64,000 nucleotides of DNA from Streptomyces sp. WMMB 322 (GCF_900090145.1 NZ_FMHI01000002.1:310001-374000); one strand, 5' to 3'. Positions 28,408 through 38,109 are shown, counted from the first letter of the stretch. Notes: generated by a model not told the origin, from the letters alone. Numbers and translations are program-made.

Positions 28408-30216
28408 TCACGCGGGGGTCGGTGCCAGATAGCCGGTGGGGGTCCAGCTGCCGAGTGGTTTGGTGCGGCGCCGGTGGTGCGTGCGCCGGCGTGGGCGCTG
28501 ACCGCTGAGGGCGAGGGTCTCGACCCAGTTCTTGATCTTTCTGCGGTTGGCGTGGGCGAGTTGGAAGACCAGCAGGATGGTCTGGGCGGCGATGCCCCGG
28601 ATCCTGCGGGAGCCGGATGCTTCGATGGCTTCGGCGAGGGGGTTCTTCGCGTAGCCGTTGTAGCCTTCGACGCTGTTGCGGAGCCGGAAGTAGCGCTTCT
28701 GCCACTCAGGGGTGCCGTATTCCAGGGGTTGCCAGTGCTTGGCGCCCTCGGCGGGTGCCAGCGTGATGCTGCGCTGACGACAGACCTTGACCGGTCCGAC
28801 GGGACTGGGTTCGGGGTCGACAAGCGGGAGCTGAATCCCGCGGTTGAGTGTCTCCGGCTTGATGGGGCACTGCGCCTTGCCTGCTACTGCCGGGCACATG
28901 ACTCGTTGGTGGCCTTGATCGTCCTCGTTCTCCTTGGGCACCAGACGGTAGGGCCTGCGAGCTTCGATGCGGCGGATCCACGTCTCGCGGTCGATCAGCC
29001 CCGCGTAGAGGTCTTTGGTGGCGTCGACGAGGGGCTGAGGCATCGAGGGGCAGTACCAACTGCCTTCGACCATGTTCGCGCCGTGGGTTTCTGCCTGCTT
29101 GCCGAGTTGGTCGACGCGGTAGTCGTACACCGGCTTGTAGCCCAACGCCCTTACGGGCAGCTGCCATTCGTCGGGGTCGGAGTTGTTGTAGGCGAGGTCT
29201 CCGGCGAGGTAACCGGGCTTGTAGCCGCGCGCCTGGAGGCGGCTGAGGATCTTCAGTCCGTTGTAGGCGGGGCGGTGGCCGGGCTTGTCGAGTGACACGC
29301 CCAGGACGAGGGCAGGCAGGACCTCCGGATTGGGCGTGTTGTCGTCCAGGAGGACCTCGTCGTAGCGCGAGTCGCGGGTGACGACGAAGGCCGCGTCGTA
29401 GCCGAACTTGTACTTGGCCTTCTTCTTGAGGGAGGACTTCTTCTTTGCTCCCGCTGCTGTGCTCTTGCGCGGTTTCCGGGGAGGGCGCATGGCATCCGCC
29501 ACGCCAGGCGCGTCCGGGTCGCGGTGGTCGCCCTCGCGCACATACCAGCCGGCGTCGGGATCGGTAGCGAGTTCTGGACCACCGGTCTTGAGTCCTCGAG
29601 CGAAGGTGCGGATCGGTGTGGCGTCAACTGCCAAAGATGCATCTGAGAGTTCGTCGAGCAGGTCCTTCAACGACCGTACGGAGGCGTCGAGTACGAACTC
29701 TGTGAACCGTGCGAGCCGTTGTTCGCGTTCAGAGAGCGCTTCCTGGTCGGCTTCGGCTTGCAGGCGTGTCGCTTCCTCGCGTGACAGCCGCTTGTTGGCC
29801 GGCAGAGGGGAGGGGTTTATGGCTTCGCGCATCGCGTGGAAGAGGCGGCGCACAACCGCGTATCCGGCTTCGAAGCCCTTGTCGTTGTCGGGGTACTCCG
29901 GGACGCCGAGGCTGCGTCGCACCGCCGGGGAGGTCCCGAAGAACAGGATGTCGGTGACCTTCTCCAGGACGACCCTGCCTCCATGGAGCTGGGTGCACAG
30001 CTGGAGGCCGATCAGGAGTGAGCGCAGGGAGAGTTTCCGCGGCCTCCCGCGGCCTAGGTGAACGAACTCCTGGAAGAGAGGTACGAGGCCGCTCTTGTCG
30101 ACGTCCTCTTCGGTGGCGGCGACGTCCGTGTCGGGCAGCAGTCGGCGCTGCGACCGCATGGCCAGCAACCGTTCGTGCCGGTCCTTGAGCGACTCCCTGT
30201 TTGTGCCCTCTTCCAT
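28408..30216 (-). CDS. DDE transposase-like protein
   Basis: 602 residues. The N-terminal half is helical with a basic stretch; the central and C-terminal parts resemble IS1182/IS4-type transposases: LAVDATPIRTFARG (first Asp), a TDPDA turn, GYLAGDLAYNN (second Asp), and NSVEGYNGYAKNPLAEAI followed by GIAAQTILLVFQLAHANRRK (catalytic Glu and C-terminal helix). A Lys-rich insertion is at about 250-270. The start overlaps the stop of the upstream recombinase-like gene, so the two are coupled; no insertion-sequence inverted ends are visible around it. It may be a mobile-element enzyme or a domesticated DNA-binding protein. Confidence 0.65.
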   Translation of the reverse strand: MEEGTNRESLKDRHERLLAMRSQRRLLPDTDVAATEEDVDKSGLVPLFQEFVHLGRGRPRKLSLRSLLIGLQLCTQLHGGRVVLEKVTDILFFGTSPAVRRSLGVPEYPDNDKGFEAGYAVVRRLFHAMREAINPSPLPANKRLSREEATRLQAEADQEALSEREQRLARFTEFVLDASVRSLKDLLDELSDASLAVDATPIRTFARGLKTGGPELATDPDAGWYVREGDHRDPDAPGVADAMRPPRKPRKSTAAGAKKKSSLKKKAKYKFGYDAAFVVTRDSRYDEVLLDDNTPNPEVLPALVLGVSLDKPGHRPAYNGLKILSRLQARGYKPGYLAGDLAYNNSDPDEWQLPVRALGYKPVYDYRVDQLGKQAETHGANMVEGSWYCPSMPQPLVDATKDLYAGLIDRETWIRRIEARRPYRLVPKENEDDQGHQRVMCPAVAGKAQCPIKPETLNRGIQLPLVDPEPSPVGPVKVCRQRSITLAPAEGAKHWQPLEYGTPEWQKRYFRLRNSVEGYNGYAKNPLAEAIEASGSRRIRGIAAQTILLVFQLAHANRRKIKNWVETLALSGQRPRRRTHHRRRTKPLGSWTPTGYLAPTPA

Positions 30217-31148
30217 CAGTTGCCTCGCAGCAGCGCAGCAGCTTCTTCAGCTGACGGGCTCGAGAGGAAGGGCAGGACGCGGGAGAGGCCGTGCAGCGTG
30301 TCGACGCCCGCGGCAGCCACGATGACGGTGATCGGGACCCGTTCGTTGAACAGGGTCGCCAGCCAGGTGGACCGGAGACGGCCCATGACCAGACGGGGAA
30401 CGTCCTGACTGCGCTTCGTCCGGTCCAGAAAGTTCGTCACGGTATTGGCTCCCCTGGCCAGGGAGCTCGGACGGAACAGGTAGCTGGCTGCCCCTGGCGT
30501 TTCGAGCCGCTCTACTGCTGCCGCCAGTACCCCTTCCCAGGGGCGCCGGCAGAGGATCTCTCTCTTTCGGGGGCCCCGAGTGGCTACGACAACGGAACTC
30601 GCGGTTGGTGAGCGGCGGACGTCATGTGCGCGCAGGGGAATCACCTCGGGGGAATCGAGGCCGCACCCTGCTCCGAGGGCGAGGAGGGTGCGGCATCCCC
30701 AGCGCAGTTCGTCTGTGGGCTGACCGGTCGCCCAGCCCCAGAGGTCTGCCAGCTCTGTGCGGCTGTAGGGCTGGTTGGGGCTGGAGCCGGACAGGCTTGC
30801 TGGCTTGCCGGTCCTGCACACCCCGCCGATGACGACCTCGTGCAACCGAAGGAGGCGGGTCCGGTAGTTGCCGCGAGCTGATTCGCTGACGTGCGGGCAC
30901 CCCACCGCGATGAACCGCTCGATGGACTCCCTCGTCAGCCATACCTCAGCGGATACGGGCATCCCTTCGCCGAAGCAGAACAGTGCCAACTTCGTTAGCG
31001 CGCCCATGAGTTCAGTCGCCTTGTAAGCGACGAGCGGATCCGCGAGCCGGACCGCACGGCGCACTTCATCGCCGACGCGGCTCCACCCCGCGGGGGAGCC
31101 GGCCGGTCGGTACGCGTCGATCCGTTGACTCATCACATGCCGCCACAC
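30216..31148 (-). CDS. Degenerate tyrosine-recombinase-like protein
   Basis: 310 residues. Residues 35-115 look like a core-binding domain; 125-310 follow the tyrosine-recombinase catalytic fold. Box I reads GCGLDSPEVIPLRAHDV (161-177) with Asp165 where the first catalytic Arg belongs; box II reads GRLRSTWLATLF with Arg but no following His; and there is no Tyr after residue 223. It probably binds DNA but cannot cut as a normal recombinase. The GTG at 31148 is chosen because it directly follows a hairpin carrying GGGG, as in a matching leader at 48817-48848; ATG at 31133 is the alternative. Coupled to the DDE-like gene by a one-base overlap. Confidence 0.65.
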   Translation of the reverse strand: MWRHVMSQRIDAYRPAGSPAGWSRVGDEVRRAVRLADPLVAYKATELMGALTKLALFCFGEGMPVSAEVWLTRESIERFIAVGCPHVSESARGNYRTRLLRLHEVVIGGVCRTGKPASLSGSSPNQPYSRTELADLWGWATGQPTDELRWGCRTLLALGAGCGLDSPEVIPLRAHDVRRSPTASSVVVATRGPRKREILCRRPWEGVLAAAVERLETPGAASYLFRPSSLARGANTVTNFLDRTKRSQDVPRLVMGRLRSTWLATLFNERVPITVIVAAAGVDTLHGLSRVLPFLSSPSAEEAAALLRGN

Positions 31149-31149
31149 G

Positions 31150-31181
31150 AGCACCCCAGCAGGGGGGGTGCTATTCGAATA
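31150..31181 (-). promoter_or_regulatory. Palindrome-plus-hairpin leader of the recombinase-like operon
   Basis: Read leftward: the palindrome TATTCGAATA (31181-31172) shares its last base with a hairpin, 8-base arms AGCACCCC/GGGGTGCT and a 7-base loop (31172-31150). The 3' arm holds the GGGG ribosome-binding site, one base precedes the GTG start. The same layout is at 48817-48848. Confidence 0.65.
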
Positions 31182-31316
31182 ACATCTATCGGTGGCAGCG
31201 GCTGCGGGCGACCTGGGAGGACCAGATGAGTAAGACTTCACCCCATGCCCCAAGGGAATGCCCGCCGACTGCCACCGCGCGCGTACTGCGTCAGCGGTGT
31301 GTGGCCTGAGGCCGTC

Positions 31317-31541
31317 ATGGAGAAGCACCACGGGGCCCGAGTCGCTCAAGCTGTGGCTGTGAGGCTCGCGGCCGCTCTTGAGGACACCGGTTGGTCGGTC
31401 GCGCATCTGTCGCGGATCAGCGGAGTCGCTCGCTACACGATCGCCAAGGCTCTCGCCGGTGAGGCGTGGCCCGACCTGCTGACCATTGCCAATCTGGAAA
31501 AGGCCCTGGAGCGGGATCTCTGGCCGGGGCGCGACGTGTAA
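31317..31541 (+). CDS. Small XRE-like helix-turn-helix protein
   Basis: 74 residues: ALEDTGWSVAHLSRISGVARYTIAKALAGEAWPDLLTIANLEKAL is a helix-turn-helix covering most of the protein. Likely a local repressor. ATG at 31317 has GAGGCC upstream; an ATG at 31245 would add 24 residues. It diverges from the recombinase-like operon across the ATTCGAAT palindrome, so it is the obvious candidate to bind it. Confidence 0.65.
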   Translation: MEKHHGARVAQAVAVRLAAALEDTGWSVAHLSRISGVARYTIAKALAGEAWPDLLTIANLEKALERDLWPGRDV

Positions 31542-31798
31542 GGCATGCGGCATCGAGAAGCCGCCAGCAGCGCGTGAATGAGAAAAGAGAGAATGTTCGA
31601 GACCGAACATGTAGACGGTCATCCCTTCGAATGAAGGGCGGGACCATTTTCGTCGTGCGCTACCGGCGGCGCTCCGCCGCTCGTAAAATGCAACATGACG
31701 AACTGATCCAGCACTGTGAGAGGTTCTCGGTGAGTTCGTCGCCGTTGGCCGTCACCTTGGACTGATGTCCTTGGTGGCGGCCTTCCTGCGTTGTGTTG

Positions 31799-32245
31799 TC
31801 AGTCTTGCGGGAACCGTCCGAACTGATAGACGGCGCCCGGCAATTTCATGAGAGATCCCGCCCTGGCCAACTCGTCCATAGCCACACGTACGCACTTGGC
31901 CTTGGACTCTTCGTTGAGAGCGCCGGCCACGTCCGAGACCTTCCACGTGCGTTGAGGGTCTTGGCCCATGAGGGCCATGATGCGCGCCTTTCGGGTCGGT
32001 GCCTGTGCGTGGGTACTGTCACGGGGCTCTTCCCGGGGGTCGGGCTCGGCCCGCCGCGGTTCAGGAATACCTGACTCGGCCCATTGGTCGATCTTGTCCC
32101 CCCACCTCTTCACCTGTTCCATGGCAGTGACTTCTTTTCCGATCTTGGCAAGCTCACGCCTCAACTCCTCCCGCTTCTCCTTCAGGAGTCTGAGGTACTT
32201 GTCAGGGTCTCCGGCCAATTCCTCACGGGAGATGTTCTCGATCAT
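31799..32245 (-). CDS. Coiled-coil plus winged-helix hypothetical protein
   Basis: 148 residues: residues 10-50 form a charged coiled coil (KYLRLLKEKREELRRELAKIGKE), then a Pro/Arg linker, then a C-terminal block (TRKARIMALMGQDPQRTWKVSDVAGALNEE) that looks like a winged helix. Found in Streptomyces accessory regions; function unknown. Its codon use is less GC-rich than the core genes. Confidence 0.6.
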   Translation of the reverse strand: MIENISREELAGDPDKYLRLLKEKREELRRELAKIGKEVTAMEQVKRWGDKIDQWAESGIPEPRRAEPDPREEPRDSTHAQAPTRKARIMALMGQDPQRTWKVSDVAGALNEESKAKCVRVAMDELARAGSLMKLPGAVYQFGRFPQD

Positions 32246-33043
32246 CTCTGAACCCTACCTATGAGAGTGCATGACTCGTTGTGCTGGCAAGGGTGGCTTC
32301 ACCCGAATCAGCGACCTAATTAGTTAGCTCTTCAGTGGGTGCGCGGAGGGGCGCGGCAGAGCAAATTCAGAGGTAAGGGTCGAGGTAACAAAGAAAGGGC
32401 AGTATGTCGCACGGCGCGCAGGAAAAATTGTCTCTCGATTACCCCTCTGGGATGCCTGGCTTCGGGACAACCAATTAGCGATTGAAGACCGGGGACAGTT
32501 GTCTCTGCTCTTGCTACTCATGGGCCCGCGGGTCGGCGGTGAGGACGCCATCGAGAGCCGTAGCTGTACAACCCTGCAACAACTTGGTGTGACCTCGGGC
32601 CGGCGCTGCAGAGCGAGGGGGCCAGTCGAGAGTCCGGCGGGTGGCGATAGGCCTTGCGTTCGTGGTGCAGGTGCCAAAACAAGGGGCGTGACCAGGTGGT
32701 TTATGTCCGTCCGTCTGAACCGAGGGTGTGCATGATGCGCGGTCGGCACAGCGGTCTGGGGCAACCCTGCTGACTGAGCTCGAAAGGCCTGCCTGTGTAT
32801 CGCAGTCGTCGTTGCATGCAGGCATTAGCTGGCAACAGCCCAAGCCGGTAGAAACCGAGGTGGCCATCTGCTCCTGTCACTGCATGCAGGGTTGCCTGGC
32901 CGAATGTGCCGGTGGGGTTCCGCCGAGGGCGAGGAAGAGCGCCCGCGTACCCATCGTCGAGCGCGGCTTTCGCGCGCAGTCCGAGCGCACCACGGGCCGG
33001 CAGTTCGTCGGTCTCGCCGCCGGGGCAGAGGAGTTGGCTGCGG
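32246..33043. other. Gene-free island segment
   Basis: About 800 bases without a convincing gene. It is more AT-rich than its surroundings between 32250 and 32510. The word TGCATGCAGG occurs at 32814-32823 and again near 32881. Nothing else recognised. Confidence 0.5.
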
Positions 33044-34498
33044 CTATGCGTCCGGCACGGACGCGGTGTCCGAATCGCGTTGCCGTGGCAGGGCGAAGGC
33101 GAGCGCCGAGATGGCGAGGAGGATCGCGGCCATGCTCAAGAATCCGGTCTCGTAGTCCATGCCGGGCCGTGAAGCGTTGGGCTCGGCAAGTGCGATCAGT
33201 ACGGCCAGACCGAGCGCCCCGCCGACCTGTTTCGCCGTGTTCATCAGTCCGGATGCGGCGCCCGCGTCTCGTTCCGTGACACCGGAGGTGACGACGGAGG
33301 TGATCGGGGTCATGAAGAACGCGCTGCCGACACAGAAGACGACGGCCGGTCCCAGCACTCCTTGCACATAGCCGCTGTCGGGGGTGATGCGGCTTTGCCA
33401 GACGAAGCCGGCTGCGGTGAGCAGGGTACCGGCGACGATCAGGATGCGGTGCTGGAAGTGCTTCATGAGCCGGGGTGTGACGTAGAGCCCGAGTGCGATG
33501 CCCATCAGCGTGTGCGGCAGGAAGGCGAGGCCGGTCTGCAGTGCCCCGTAGCCGAGAACGTCCTGCAGGTAGAGCGTGAGGAAGTACCACATCGGGATCT
33601 GGAAGACGGCTCCTGCGAGCAGCACCACCGTGTTGCCGATGGAGATGCCGCGGGACCGGAACAGCCGGAGGGGGATCAGGGGATGTAGAGCGATGCGCGC
33701 TTCGACCAGGAGGAAGACGGTGAGGGCGATGAGTGCAGTGATCAGGCTTCCGACGGTGAGGGAGTCTTTCCATCCGCCGGAGTTGGCCTGGCTGACGCCG
33801 TAGGTGAGAGCTGTCAGGCCGACTGTCACCGACACCGCTCCGCGAACGTCCAGGGTCTTGAGTTGCGTCCCTCGATCGTCGGCGGACAGGTAGCGGACGG
33901 TCAGCAGTGCCGCCGCGATGCCGATCGGTACGTTGACCAGCAGGATCCAGCGCCAGGACAGAGCTTGTGTGAGCACGCCGCCCCCGAGGTTGCCCGCGGC
34001 GCCCCCTACTGACGTCACGGCGCCGAGGACCGCGAGTGCGCGGGTGCGCATGCTTCCCGGAGGGAAAGTAGTGGTCAGGATGGTCAGCGCGGCCGGCGCC
34101 AGTACGGCGGCGCCCAGTCCCTGGCCGGCACGGGCGGCGACGAGCAGAACCGGTGTATGGGCCAGGCCGCCCAGGAGGCTGAAGGCGGAGAAGACGACGA
34201 GGCCGGTGAGGGTTGTCCCGCGTCGGCCGTACAGGTCCGCAAGTCGGCCCCCCAGGAGAAGGAAACCTCCGAAGGCCAGTGCGTATGCGTTCGCCACCCA
34301 TTGCAGGCCGGCCGCGGTGAAGTGCAGGTCCTCGCGTATCGACGGAAGCGCAACGTTCACGACGCAGATGTCGAGGACCACCATGAACTGCACCGTGCAA
34401 GCCAGGCCCAGAATCCAGGAAGACCGGCGCGACCAGCCGGCTGCGGGCGTCGTCGTACCCGCTCCGCGTCGCGGAGCGGCCTGAGGACTTGTGGCCAT
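33044..34498 (-). CDS. DHA2-family (14-helix) MFS drug exporter
   Basis: 484 residues with about 14 membrane helices. Helix 1 has VVLDICVVNVALPSI, typical of EmrB/QacA proteins; motif A is GGRLADLYGRR; motif C is GAVTSVGGAAGNLGGG. It would expel drugs by proton exchange. ATG at 34498. Divergent from a TetR gene with a large operator in its 5' region, so it is the likely target of that repressor. Confidence 0.9.
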   Translation of the reverse strand: MATSPQAAPRRGAGTTTPAAGWSRRSSWILGLACTVQFMVVLDICVVNVALPSIREDLHFTAAGLQWVANAYALAFGGFLLLGGRLADLYGRRGTTLTGLVVFSAFSLLGGLAHTPVLLVAARAGQGLGAAVLAPAALTILTTTFPPGSMRTRALAVLGAVTSVGGAAGNLGGGVLTQALSWRWILLVNVPIGIAAALLTVRYLSADDRGTQLKTLDVRGAVSVTVGLTALTYGVSQANSGGWKDSLTVGSLITALIALTVFLLVEARIALHPLIPLRLFRSRGISIGNTVVLLAGAVFQIPMWYFLTLYLQDVLGYGALQTGLAFLPHTLMGIALGLYVTPRLMKHFQHRILIVAGTLLTAAGFVWQSRITPDSGYVQGVLGPAVVFCVGSAFFMTPITSVVTSGVTERDAGAASGLMNTAKQVGGALGLAVLIALAEPNASRPGMDYETGFLSMAAILLAISALAFALPRQRDSDTASVPDA

Positions 34499-34567
34499 GC
34501 GGCTGCGCCCTTCCTCTTCATCCGTGACGGGGAGCCGTTGAACGGCGGGTAACACGAGATACACGGA

Positions 34568-34595
34568 GCAAAGCAATGTGAACGCATTGCTTTGC
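34568..34595. promoter_or_regulatory. TetR-type operator between exporter and tetR
   Basis: Perfect 11-base arms GCAAAGCAATG (34568-34578) and CATTGCTTTGC (34585-34595), 6-base spacer, in the 167 bases between divergent exporter and regulator genes. Confidence 0.75.
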
Positions 34596-34665
34596 TGCTT
34601 CGAGACGTTACCCGGATACACTCACAGGGGCAATCCGATGCGCTCACATTGGAAAGGTTCGGTCG

Positions 34666-35277
34666 ATGAGTCCACGCACGCGCGGTCCCGGGGCCCAACA
34701 CACGCAGCGGCGTGAGGAGATCGCGGACGCGGTGCTGGTGATCGTTGCCGACCGGGGCCTGGCCGCGGTGTCGCTGTCAACGGTCGCCGAGCAGGCGGGC
34801 ATTTCGCCGGGGCGCGTTCAGCACTACTTCGCCACCAAGCGGGAGTTGACGGAGGCCGCGTTCGAGCGCGGTAACGCGCTGAGCGGCGCGCGCATCAGGG
34901 AGAAGGCCGGGTCGGACCTCGACGCTGCTCCGGCCCGCACTGTGCTCACGATCGTCCTGACCGAGCTCATCCCCTACGACGCCGAGACCTGGGCGCACAT
35001 GCGGGTGCGCCAGTCGTTCGGGGCTCTGGCTCTGGTGGAGGAAGCGATCGCGGAGAGGATGCGGGAGGCGTATGCCCGGTTCCACGAGCAGATGGCTTCG
35101 CTGCTGCGCCGTGATCAAGCTGCCGGCCGCGTCGGCGCCACCCGGGATCCCGAGCAGGACGCCGTGGCGCTCGTGGCCCTGGCCGAAGGGCTCGCGTACT
35201 ACGTGCTCATCGGCGCGACGCCTGCCGCGTCCGCGCGGGACCAGGTGCTCGCCGCCATTGAGGACATCTACGCGTGA
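34666..35277 (+). CDS. TetR family regulator
   Basis: 203 residues. The N-terminal HTH is clear (AVSLSTVAEQAGISPGRVQHYFATKRELTEAAF, about 37-69); the rest is the helical ligand/dimer domain. It should repress the divergent DHA2 exporter and itself through the palindrome at 34568-34595 and let go when an exporter substrate binds. Confidence 0.88.
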   Translation: MSPRTRGPGAQHTQRREEIADAVLVIVADRGLAAVSLSTVAEQAGISPGRVQHYFATKRELTEAAFERGNALSGARIREKAGSDLDAAPARTVLTIVLTELIPYDAETWAHMRVRQSFGALALVEEAIAERMREAYARFHEQMASLLRRDQAAGRVGATRDPEQDAVALVALAEGLAYYVLIGATPAASARDQVLAAIEDIYA

Positions 35278-35412
35278 GAGTGGCGAGCGGAAGGGTCTCA
35301 CCTCCTGCGACGGAAGCCGACTGGTGGACCGGCCTCGGTTGGTCCCTACTTGTTAAGTAGCATGCAGATGCTTCTTTTCCTTCTCTGAATCCTGGTCTTT
35401 CGCGGATAGCTG

Positions 35413-35428
35413 CGAAGCATTAGCTTCG
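35413..35428 (+). promoter_or_regulatory. Putative MarR operator
   Basis: CGAAGC-ATTA-GCTTCG dyad five bases before the marR start. A second dyad, CTACTT-GTT-AAGTAG, lies at 35346-35360 and may also be an operator. Confidence 0.5.
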
Positions 35429-35432
35429 TACT

Positions 35433-35945
35433 GTGAGCGATTCAGACGAAGTAAAAGAGACTGCGGAGATGCTGCGGTGGGGGGTGTCGCGCCTGGCCTC
35501 CCGGCTGAGGGCGGAGCAGTCCGGCGACAGGCCGGGGCTGTCTCGTCTCGCCATCTCGGTGCTGGCGAATCTCCGGCACGAGGGCCGGCTGACCCCGACG
35601 GAGCTGGCCGGCATCGAGGGGTTGCGGCCGCAGTCATTGACCCGTGTGCTGAATGAGCTGGAGGAGCAGGGGCGGATCGTACGGTCGCGCAGCCCTAGTG
35701 ACGGGCGCAGCCAGGACGTCGGCATCACGGAGGCCGGTCATCAGGCGCTGCGCGAGCATGTCGCCGAGGGGAACGCCTGGCTGGCTGCAGCGCTGCGTCA
35801 GACGCTCTCTCCCGCTGAGCGCGGTGTGGTTCGCATCGCGGCAGGACTGCTGCAGGACCTGGCCGTCGCAGAACGGGACGTCAGCCGCAGCGATCCGGGC
35901 GACGGAGAGGGCAACGGCGGACGTGGGGCGGCGCCGTCGCTGTGA
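35433..35945 (+). CDS. MarR family regulator
   Basis: 170 residues with a winged helix (RLTPTELAGIEGLRPQSLTRVLNELEEQGRIVRSRSPSDGRSQDVGIT). GTG start with an operator-like dyad just upstream. Its stop overlaps the start of the exporter gene (GTGA), so regulator and exporter form one unit. Confidence 0.88.
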   Translation: MSDSDEVKETAEMLRWGVSRLASRLRAEQSGDRPGLSRLAISVLANLRHEGRLTPTELAGIEGLRPQSLTRVLNELEEQGRIVRSRSPSDGRSQDVGITEAGHQALREHVAEGNAWLAAALRQTLSPAERGVVRIAAGLLQDLAVAERDVSRSDPGDGEGNGGRGAAPSL

Positions 35946-37231
35946 CGACCGACCGGACCGGTACGACGCGGCAGTCCGCTCCTGACCACTCGGGGCGGCG
36001 TCAGCGCGGCTTACGTCTGCTCCTGGTGCTGGCAGGGCTGAGCGCTGCCAGTCCGCTCGCCACCGACATGTACGTGCCGGGTCTTCCGGAGGTGGCGCGC
36101 TCCCTGCAGACCGACAGCGCCGGCGTCCAGGTGTCTTTGACGGCCTTTCTGGCCGGTGTCATCGTCGGCCAGTTCGTCCTGGGGCCGTTGAGCGACGGCG
36201 TGGGCCGCCGCCCCGTACTGCTGGGTGGAACGCTGCTGTTCGCGGCCTTCTCCATCGTCTGCGGGTTCGCTCCTCTGGCGGTGGTCTTGGACGTCGCACG
36301 GGTGGGGCAAGGCGTCGCCGGTGCCGCAGGGATCGTCGTAGCCCGTGCGGTGATGACGGACCTGTTCCGCGGTGTACGACTCGCCAAGAAGATCGGAACA
36401 CTGGGGGCCATCACCGCCCTCGGCCCGGTCGTGGCACCTCTGCTCGGTGGAGCGGTCCTCGCGGTGGCCTCGTGGCGTGCAGTCTTCTTCCTGCTGGCGT
36501 TCTTCGGCCTGGCGCTCCTAGTGGGCGTGCTGAGGTGGGTGCCGGAATCTCTTCCCCGGCCGAAGCGCACATCCGGCGGCATCACCGGTGGGTTGCGCTC
36601 GGTGGGGCGGGTGGCGACGCGCCGCACGGTGCTGGCGCCGGTACTGTCGCTGTCCTTCGGCGGCGCCGCGGTGTTCGCCTACATCGCGGGTACGTCGTTC
36701 GTCTTCCAGGACATCTACCACCAGACCGCCGGCGTCTGCAGCCTGGTGTACGGACTCAACGCCGTCGGCAACATGGCCGGGAGCCTCGCGTACGGCCGGC
36801 TCGTATCACGCTGGCGCGCGGAGAGACTGCAGACCGCCGCGGGCGCTGTCGCACTGAGCGGGGCGCTGCTGCTGCTCTGCGTGCAGGTGACGGTCGGAAG
36901 CGGCCTGTGGATCACGTGGGGATGCCTGTTCGTCTCGATCACGGCGTTCGGCGTCTTCTTCCCCGCCGTCACCACCGTGGCGCAGAGCCGAGGCCGTGAC
37001 GCTCCCGGAGCCACGTCCGCGCTGCTCGGCAGTGGCCAGTTCGCTCTCGGAGCGGCGGCATCACCGGCGGTGGGACTGTTTGGTACCCACAGCCCGGCGC
37101 CCATGGCGGCCGTCATGACGGTGAGTCTCGGACTGGCGGTCATGGCCTGCCTGGCCTGTGCATCGGGGAGCGACGAACCGAAAAGCATTCAGCCCAAGGC
37201 CGGTCGGCGCCAGGGCCAGGGCTCGGAGTGA
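35942..37231 (+). CDS. Bcr/CflA family drug-efflux MFS transporter
   Basis: 429 residues, about 12 helices. Helix 1 ends in ATDMYVPGLPEVARSL and motif A is GPLSDGVGRRPVLL, both Bcr/CflA features. Exports drugs such as bicyclomycin or chloramphenicol-like compounds in known members; the substrate here is unknown. Co-translated with marR. Confidence 0.9.
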   Translation: MTTDRTGTTRQSAPDHSGRRQRGLRLLLVLAGLSAASPLATDMYVPGLPEVARSLQTDSAGVQVSLTAFLAGVIVGQFVLGPLSDGVGRRPVLLGGTLLFAAFSIVCGFAPLAVVLDVARVGQGVAGAAGIVVARAVMTDLFRGVRLAKKIGTLGAITALGPVVAPLLGGAVLAVASWRAVFFLLAFFGLALLVGVLRWVPESLPRPKRTSGGITGGLRSVGRVATRRTVLAPVLSLSFGGAAVFAYIAGTSFVFQDIYHQTAGVCSLVYGLNAVGNMAGSLAYGRLVSRWRAERLQTAAGAVALSGALLLLCVQVTVGSGLWITWGCLFVSITAFGVFFPAVTTVAQSRGRDAPGATSALLGSGQFALGAAASPAVGLFGTHSPAPMAAVMTVSLGLAVMACLACASGSDEPKSIQPKAGRRQGQGSE

Positions 37232-37384
37232 GGCGCGGTCGGGCGCGTCCTAGACAAGTGTGGTGACGCTGCCGCGTCCCTCGTACCCGCGCGCCTATCG
37301 CGCGAGCGCGGTTTCCTGCTCATGTCGCAGCGGCGCCACCGGTAGCGGGTGGCGTTCCTGTCGCGCCGCAGCAGACCGGCCTGG

Positions 37385-38038
37385 TCACGACGCGGAAAGC
37401 GCCAAGCAGGCCGGCAGGGCGTCGAAGGCCTGCTCGACCTCGTCCACGAGTTCACCTTGCGCCTCGGCTCCGGGCCGGGTACCGGAGCCTCCGCGGATCC
37501 AGTTCCTCGCCGCGCACCGCCAGGCGCCCAGCGACATCTCACCGAGAAGGCGCAGCCGCACGTCGTCTCGGCTGTCCAGCCCCAGTCGGCGCTCCAGGAT
37601 CTCCACCAGCCTCCGCTGGATGGTGATCGACGTCAGGTCGCTGCGGTCCCGCAGCGCGGGTGTGCGCGCCGCCAGGCCGCGGGTGGCCAGGAAGCGCCGG
37701 GTCCACTCTCCGTCCATGGCCCGGATCGTCTCCACCAGCGTGTCGCGCAGCACGTGCAGGACGGTGCCGCGGAGTTCGGATTGCTCGACCCGTTCGAGGT
37801 AGGCGTCCCACAGATCCGTCTCTGCTGCGAGGGCGACGGTCTCCTTGGAGGAGAACATCCGGAAGAAGGTGCGCTTGGACAGCTCCGCCGCGTCGACGAG
37901 CTCGTCGAGCGTGGTGGCCTCGAATCCCCTGTCCAGGAACAGGCGCAGCGCAGTCTCGACGAGTTCGCGACGCGCGCGCTGCTTCTTGCGCTCTCTAAGG
38001 GTCGGCCGGGGGTCGGGCGGCGGGGTCTGGAGCGTCAT
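37385..38038 (-). CDS. TetR family regulator
   Basis: 217 residues; HTH at about 28-60 (FEATTLDELVDAAELSKRTFFRMFSSKETVALAA). Divergent from the ABM-like gene, with the dyad TGCCACT-C-AGTGGCA between them, so it probably represses that gene and itself. Confidence 0.87.
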   Translation of the reverse strand: MTLQTPPPDPRPTLRERKKQRARRELVETALRLFLDRGFEATTLDELVDAAELSKRTFFRMFSSKETVALAAETDLWDAYLERVEQSELRGTVLHVLRDTLVETIRAMDGEWTRRFLATRGLAARTPALRDRSDLTSITIQRRLVEILERRLGLDSRDDVRLRLLGEMSLGAWRCAARNWIRGGSGTRPGAEAQGELVDEVEQAFDALPACLALSAS

Positions 38039-38094
38039 GCCCGCAGCCTACCGGTGCGCACGCCACCAAAGCGCGATAGCCTCTCAGTAGATTT

Positions 38095-38109
38095 TGCCAC
38101 TCAGTGGCA
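38095..38109. promoter_or_regulatory. Putative TetR operator
   Basis: Perfect dyad TGCCACT-C-AGTGGCA in the 100 bases between divergent genes. Confidence 0.65.

Noticed and set aside
28408..30216. Calling this gene a complete insertion sequence
   Set aside because: No terminal inverted repeats or target duplication are visible, and it is coupled to an upstream non-IS gene.
31589..31608. ATGTTCG-AGAC-CGAACAT as an SOS (LexA) box
   Set aside because: The half-sites are in the opposite order to the actinobacterial GAAC-N4-GTTC box.
31622..31637. CCCTTC-GAAT-GAAGGG dyad as a third copy of the ATTCGAAT leader
   Set aside because: It has TTCGAA in the centre, but lacks ATTCGAAT, the AGCA-CCC hairpin and a following gene.
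32324..32764. 146-codon leftward frame in the gene-free island segment
   Set aside because: No ribosome-binding site, domain or strand/helix pattern, and codon third positions are not GC-biased as in neighbouring genes.
32728..33279. Rightward frame overlapping the DHA2 exporter end
   Set aside because: Antisense to a clear transporter; Arg-rich composition.
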